Origin: Betaproteobacteria bacterium UBA2293
Lineage (GTDB): Bacteria; Pseudomonadota; Gammaproteobacteria; Burkholderiales; Rhodocyclaceae
Direction: 5' to 3'
NCBI GenBank assembly: GCA_002345845.1
Contig: DDWF01000329.1
Location: 1-8,479, forward strand
DNA: 8,479 bases
The position numbers were made by a program, and so were the translations under genes. Positions within the stretch are counted from its first letter, which is position 1, and each line of letters begins with the position of its first letter. Below are positions 5,925 through 8,479 of the stretch, piece after piece. The notes beneath the pieces were generated by a model. It was not told the origin of the DNA. It saw nothing but the letters and a program-made list of their open reading frames with translations, and ran no database searches.

Positions 5925-7251
5925 TTGCCGTCTCGCCAGCGCCGACTTTTACCGGAACCTTGCCGGTCAGGAGATCTAGCATGAGGCCGAACTTTTGTTG
6001 TTGGAGTTTTCTTCCATGATATTGCAGGGAGCAGATTTTCTTTTCGGTGACATCCAGCCTTCTGGATATTTCGTTTTGCTCAGCAGGTTTCGGAAGTGGG
6101 AAAAGAACTCTACTCATCACATTGTTATTTAGACTTGGCATAGTCGTTCCCACTTGCATTCCCGCAATTTGCCTCTGTATCAAGTCGTGGCGATATGCGT
6201 GTGAGAAGAAAAAGTGATTCAGGTCGGTTCTTCCAAGTCGCAACAAGAAGCAACCCGTGCCGCATATCCAATCAGCTTCATCGTTGCCAACGGCGGCAGC
6301 CCTGCTTAGCTCACCCCTTCGTGCAATGATGATGTCGCCAACTTTTAGGCTGTGCCTCGAAAGTGTCTTCGCTCTCACACCGGAAATTCGGGCAATTGAA
6401 GTCGTTCCGATAAGCCCGTCATTGATGTCCTGCGGCATGACAACCGGTATGCCTTCATTTTGGTATTCGTCTGCGTGTAGTTGACTCCCAAAGGGCCCTG
6501 TTTGCAGATAGCCGCCGGATTTCAACAGAATAGAACCAAGCCTTTCACACTCCCAGTCCTGAGGAATCCACCCGATCGCGGTTTTCTGATATAGCTCGGG
6601 CGCTTGGTCGCGGGGTGGGCGGAGTTGGCTGTTGGGCAGGACGCCGCGGGTGAACAGGTCGTGCATCAGCCCGGCTTTGATCTGCTGGTATTTCTCGATC
6701 AGTGCTTCGGTCTTTTCAATCGCTCTGTCAATGCTGGTGAGGATGGTGGCGACTCTTCTTTGCACGCTTGTCCCGACCGGAATTCGAACCACAATGTCGG
6801 GAACCTTCTTGGTGTCGAGGTGCAATACCGTCGAGCCGGCTGAATAGGCAACCATCTGCCTGCGGACTTCCGAAAGCATAAGCAGGTGGTACAGAAAATC
6901 CTTGTCGCATCTCCCAGCGACAGGTTCGATCCGCATGCAGTCCATCGAGGCCAGCGCCGGCTTACCCTCCCCGAAATCTGGCACCTTCAGCGGGCTGCCA
7001 ACGATATCGCCAGCCCTGGTAAGGTCGGTCACGGAAAACAGGATGTCTCCAGGATGAAGGTGATCCGCCTTCGTCGAGAAGCCATCGTAAAACTTGATGC
7101 CCGTTGGCTGATATCCGCCACCCTTGACGAAACACTTGATCGTCAGAAATGGGTGGCCTGAATGCCGAGAGCCGTAGTCCTCGGACTTGTAGTTGATGCC
7201 TTTTCTCTGGGTCGAAAGATGACCGAGCGTGACGGACTGCCACTCACTCAT
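5917..7251 (-). CDS. hsdS: Type I restriction-modification specificity subunit HsdS
   Basis: This 444-residue DNA-recognition subunit sets the bipartite target for both methylation and restriction. It shows the classic two-fold layout. Target-recognition domain 1 (TRD1) covers about residues 1-155 and is followed by a conserved helical spacer (about 163-204, with QRRVATIL and KAGLMHDLFT). TRD2 covers about 230-388 (with TGPFGSQL at 251-258) and is followed by a second spacer (about 391-434, with FGLMLDLLTGK). The paired spacer ends GLMHDLFTRG and GLMLDLLTGK are visibly homologous. The ATG at 7251 lies inside the end of hsdM (8-base overlap) and has a GGAG Shine-Dalgarno sequence at 7262-7259 with 7 bases of spacing, so translation is probably coupled to hsdM. 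The stop TAA (5919-5917) overlaps the darT start. TRD2 is AT-richer than its surroundings (80 G+C in 180 bases at 6061-6240), which suggests domain exchange. The length is normal and the gene is intact. The target sequence cannot be read from the protein by eye. Confidence 0.95.
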   Translation of the reverse strand: MSEWQSVTLGHLSTQRKGINYKSEDYGSRHSGHPFLTIKCFVKGGGYQPTGIKFYDGFSTKADHLHPGDILFSVTDLTRAGDIVGSPLKVPDFGEGKPALASMDCMRIEPVAGRCDKDFLYHLLMLSEVRRQMVAYSAGSTVLHLDTKKVPDIVVRIPVGTSVQRRVATILTSIDRAIEKTEALIEKYQQIKAGLMHDLFTRGVLPNSQLRPPRDQAPELYQKTAIGWIPQDWECERLGSILLKSGGYLQTGPFGSQLHADEYQNEGIPVVMPQDINDGLIGTTSIARISGVRAKTLSRHSLKVGDIIIARRGELSRAAAVGNDEADWICGTGCFLLRLGRTDLNHFFFSHAYRHDLIQRQIAGMQVGTTMPSLNNNVMSRVLFPLPKPAEQNEISRRLDVTEKKICSLQYHGRKLQQQKFGLMLDLLTGKVPVKVGAGETANG

Positions 7252-8479
7252 ACCCTAACTCCACCAGATACTTCTTCAACTCCGCTGCCGCGCCATCCCG
7301 TTCGGTCTCTATCTGTTTCGCCGTCACCGCGTACTTGCTCCACAGGCTTTCGATGGCGGCGATGCAGGCGCGCTGATCGGCGCGCAGGTAGCTGCGGTAA
7401 TTGGCGAACAGCACCTGGCCCAGGCGTTCGACGATGACCTGGCGCGCTTCGTCATTGCCGATCTTGAGCCGGGCCTGTTCGACCAATACGTCCTTCTTCG
7501 CGGCGGTGGATTTGATCGCGGCCTTCAAGGTTTTGGCCTCGTCTTCCAGCGCCTTGTGACGCGTCAGTTGCGCCTCAATGCGTACGGCCTCGATGCGGTG
7601 GCTGTCCCAGTCGCCGAAGCTGCGGTCGCGTTTGGCCAGCTTCATGTTGCCCTTGGCTTCCTTGAGTTCCGCCTTCAGCGTCTTGACCTGCTCGGCGGGC
7701 AGCACGCCGGTGTCGTCGCTGTCCTCGAAGTCCTCCTCGCTGGCGGCGGCAAACAGGGCTTGCAGTTCGGCCAGGCGCGCGTGCTGCTGTTCCAGTTCGG
7801 CCAGCACTTGAGGGAACTGGCTTTGCAGGATGTCTTCGTCCGGGATCAGTTCCGGTCCCCAGCCGCTGGCGGCGATGGATTTGAAATCGGCCGCGAGCTG
7901 CTTGTAGTAGTTGGCGAAGGCGCCGCGCACCTGGTAGCGGGTGAGCAGATGCTGATCGGCGAAGGTGCGTTCAATACTGTCGAGCAGGGTGCTGCGCAGG
8001 GCATAGACATTGCGATTTTTTGCGTTCTGGTTTTCCGGGTCCGGCGCCAGCGCTTCGACGACGGGCAGATGTTCTTGCCACCAAGCTTCTAGCGTCGCCA
8101 TGAAGTCGGCCTGGCGTTGCAGTACGCCTGGGTGCTCGTTCACCACGCTGGCGATGGCGCGCTTGTCTTGCAGGGCTGCCGAAAAGTCGGTGTAGAACGC
8201 ATCTTCGACGCGGGGCACGAAACAGTCTTCGCTCAGGCCGGGATAGTTCTGCCAGAAGTGGCCGAGGGCGTCGATCTCGGTGATTGGCACACCGCCATGC
8301 AGATGGGCGCGCACGTCGTGGGGCTCGGGCGGCGGGGCGTTGTCGACGTAGCGGCGGATGTTGCAGTTGTAGTCCTCGGCGGCAATCTCGGCGCTGGCGA
8401 CACGGCGGGCATAGGCGGGAATATCCTTGCCGTCGCGGTAAGCATGGACGATCTTGTCGATGTCTTCCGGGCGCAGGTG
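7244..8479 (-). CDS. hsdM: Type I restriction-modification DNA methyltransferase subunit HsdM (C-terminal part; 5' end beyond the window)
   Basis: This is the modification subunit, which with HsdS forms the adenine-N6 methyltransferase that protects host DNA and with HsdR the full restriction complex. Only the last 411 residues are here; the frame is open to the right edge, so the SAM-binding and NPPY catalytic motifs are outside and activity cannot be judged. The visible part starts with a typical HsdM post-catalytic stretch (RPEDIDKIV, then DYNCNIRRYVD at about residues 36-46 of the fragment). After that comes a long, charged, helix-rich tail, with Glu/Lys/Ala-rich coiled-coil-like segments at about residues 215-345, as in long HsdM forms. 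A GTG near 8314 can be mistaken for a start, but homology continues upstream of it, so it is an internal Val codon. The gene ends in TGA (7246-7244), overlapping the hsdS start by 8 bases. GC is high (41 of 60 bases at 7741-7800). The assignment to HsdM is firm; the subtype is not determined. Confidence 0.93.
   Translation of the reverse strand, partial: HLRPEDIDKIVHAYRDGKDIPAYARRVASAEIAAEDYNCNIRRYVDNAPPPEPHDVRAHLHGGVPITEIDALGHFWQNYPGLSEDCFVPRVEDAFYTDFSAALQDKRAIASVVNEHPGVLQRQADFMATLEAWWQEHLPVVEALAPDPENQNAKNRNVYALRSTLLDSIERTFADQHLLTRYQVRGAFANYYKQLAADFKSIAASGWGPELIPDEDILQSQFPQVLAELEQQHARLAELQALFAAASEEDFEDSDDTGVLPAEQVKTLKAELKEAKGNMKLAKRDRSFGDWDSHRIEAVRIEAQLTRHKALEDEAKTLKAAIKSTAAKKDVLVEQARLKIGNDEARQVIVERLGQVLFANYRSYLRADQRACIAAIESLWSKYAVTAKQIETERDGAAAELKKYLVELGYE

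Noticed and set aside
8312..8314. GTG as the start of the right-hand gene.
   Set aside because: The same frame stays open to the window edge with typical HsdM sequence, so the gene is partial and this codon is internal.
1..8479. CRISPR array, tRNA or rRNA gene, or an intact insertion sequence.
   Set aside because: No regular spaced repeats, no tRNA-like or rRNA-like segment and no transposase frame were seen; nearly all of the window is occupied by the six genes.

Overview
The window holds the distal part of one tightly packed defence operon, read entirely on the minus strand (right to left). It looks like a GC-rich proteobacterium: the outer genes sample at about 65-73% GC by hand count, and codon third positions favour G/C. 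Nothing in the sequence fixes the genus. No promoter for the operon is visible, because its first gene runs off the right edge.

In transcription order: (1) 8479-7244, the C-terminal 411 residues of HsdM, the methyltransferase subunit of a type I restriction-modification system, cut by the window edge. (2) 7251-5917, HsdS, the specificity subunit with two target-recognition domains. (3) 5924-5274, DarT, a DNA-thymidine ADP-ribosyltransferase toxin (formerly DUF4433). (4) 5274-4186, DarG, its macro-domain antitoxin with a C-terminal extension. (5) 4177-920, HsdR, the restriction and translocation subunit. (6) 918-211, a YgjP/DUF45-type zinc metallopeptidase. Positions 210-1 hold no gene that can be supported.

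The genes are stitched together: hsdM/hsdS and hsdS/darT overlap by 8 bases each, darT/darG by 1 base (TGATG), darG and hsdR are 8 bases apart, and hsdR and the peptidase gene 1 base apart. All six should therefore be co-transcribed and largely translationally coupled. The toxin-antitoxin pair sits between the specificity and restriction genes. The natural reading is a layered anti-phage island: HsdM/HsdS modify host DNA, HsdR cuts unmodified invading DNA, and DarTG blocks replication by modifying DNA bases (abortive infection) and may also make the island hard to lose. The role of the peptidase is unknown, although this family is often seen beside type I systems.

Points that deserve a second look are the embedding of DarTG inside the hsd operon, two pieces of RNA structure at gene junctions (a hairpin with the darG stop codon in its loop, and two mutually exclusive hairpins around the peptidase start codon), the low-GC patches in hsdS and darT against GC-rich neighbours, and a DarG C-terminal domain that recalls DUF4065 (Panacea) antitoxins. 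All component families are known. What may be new is the arrangement and its coupling, not an unknown enzyme.
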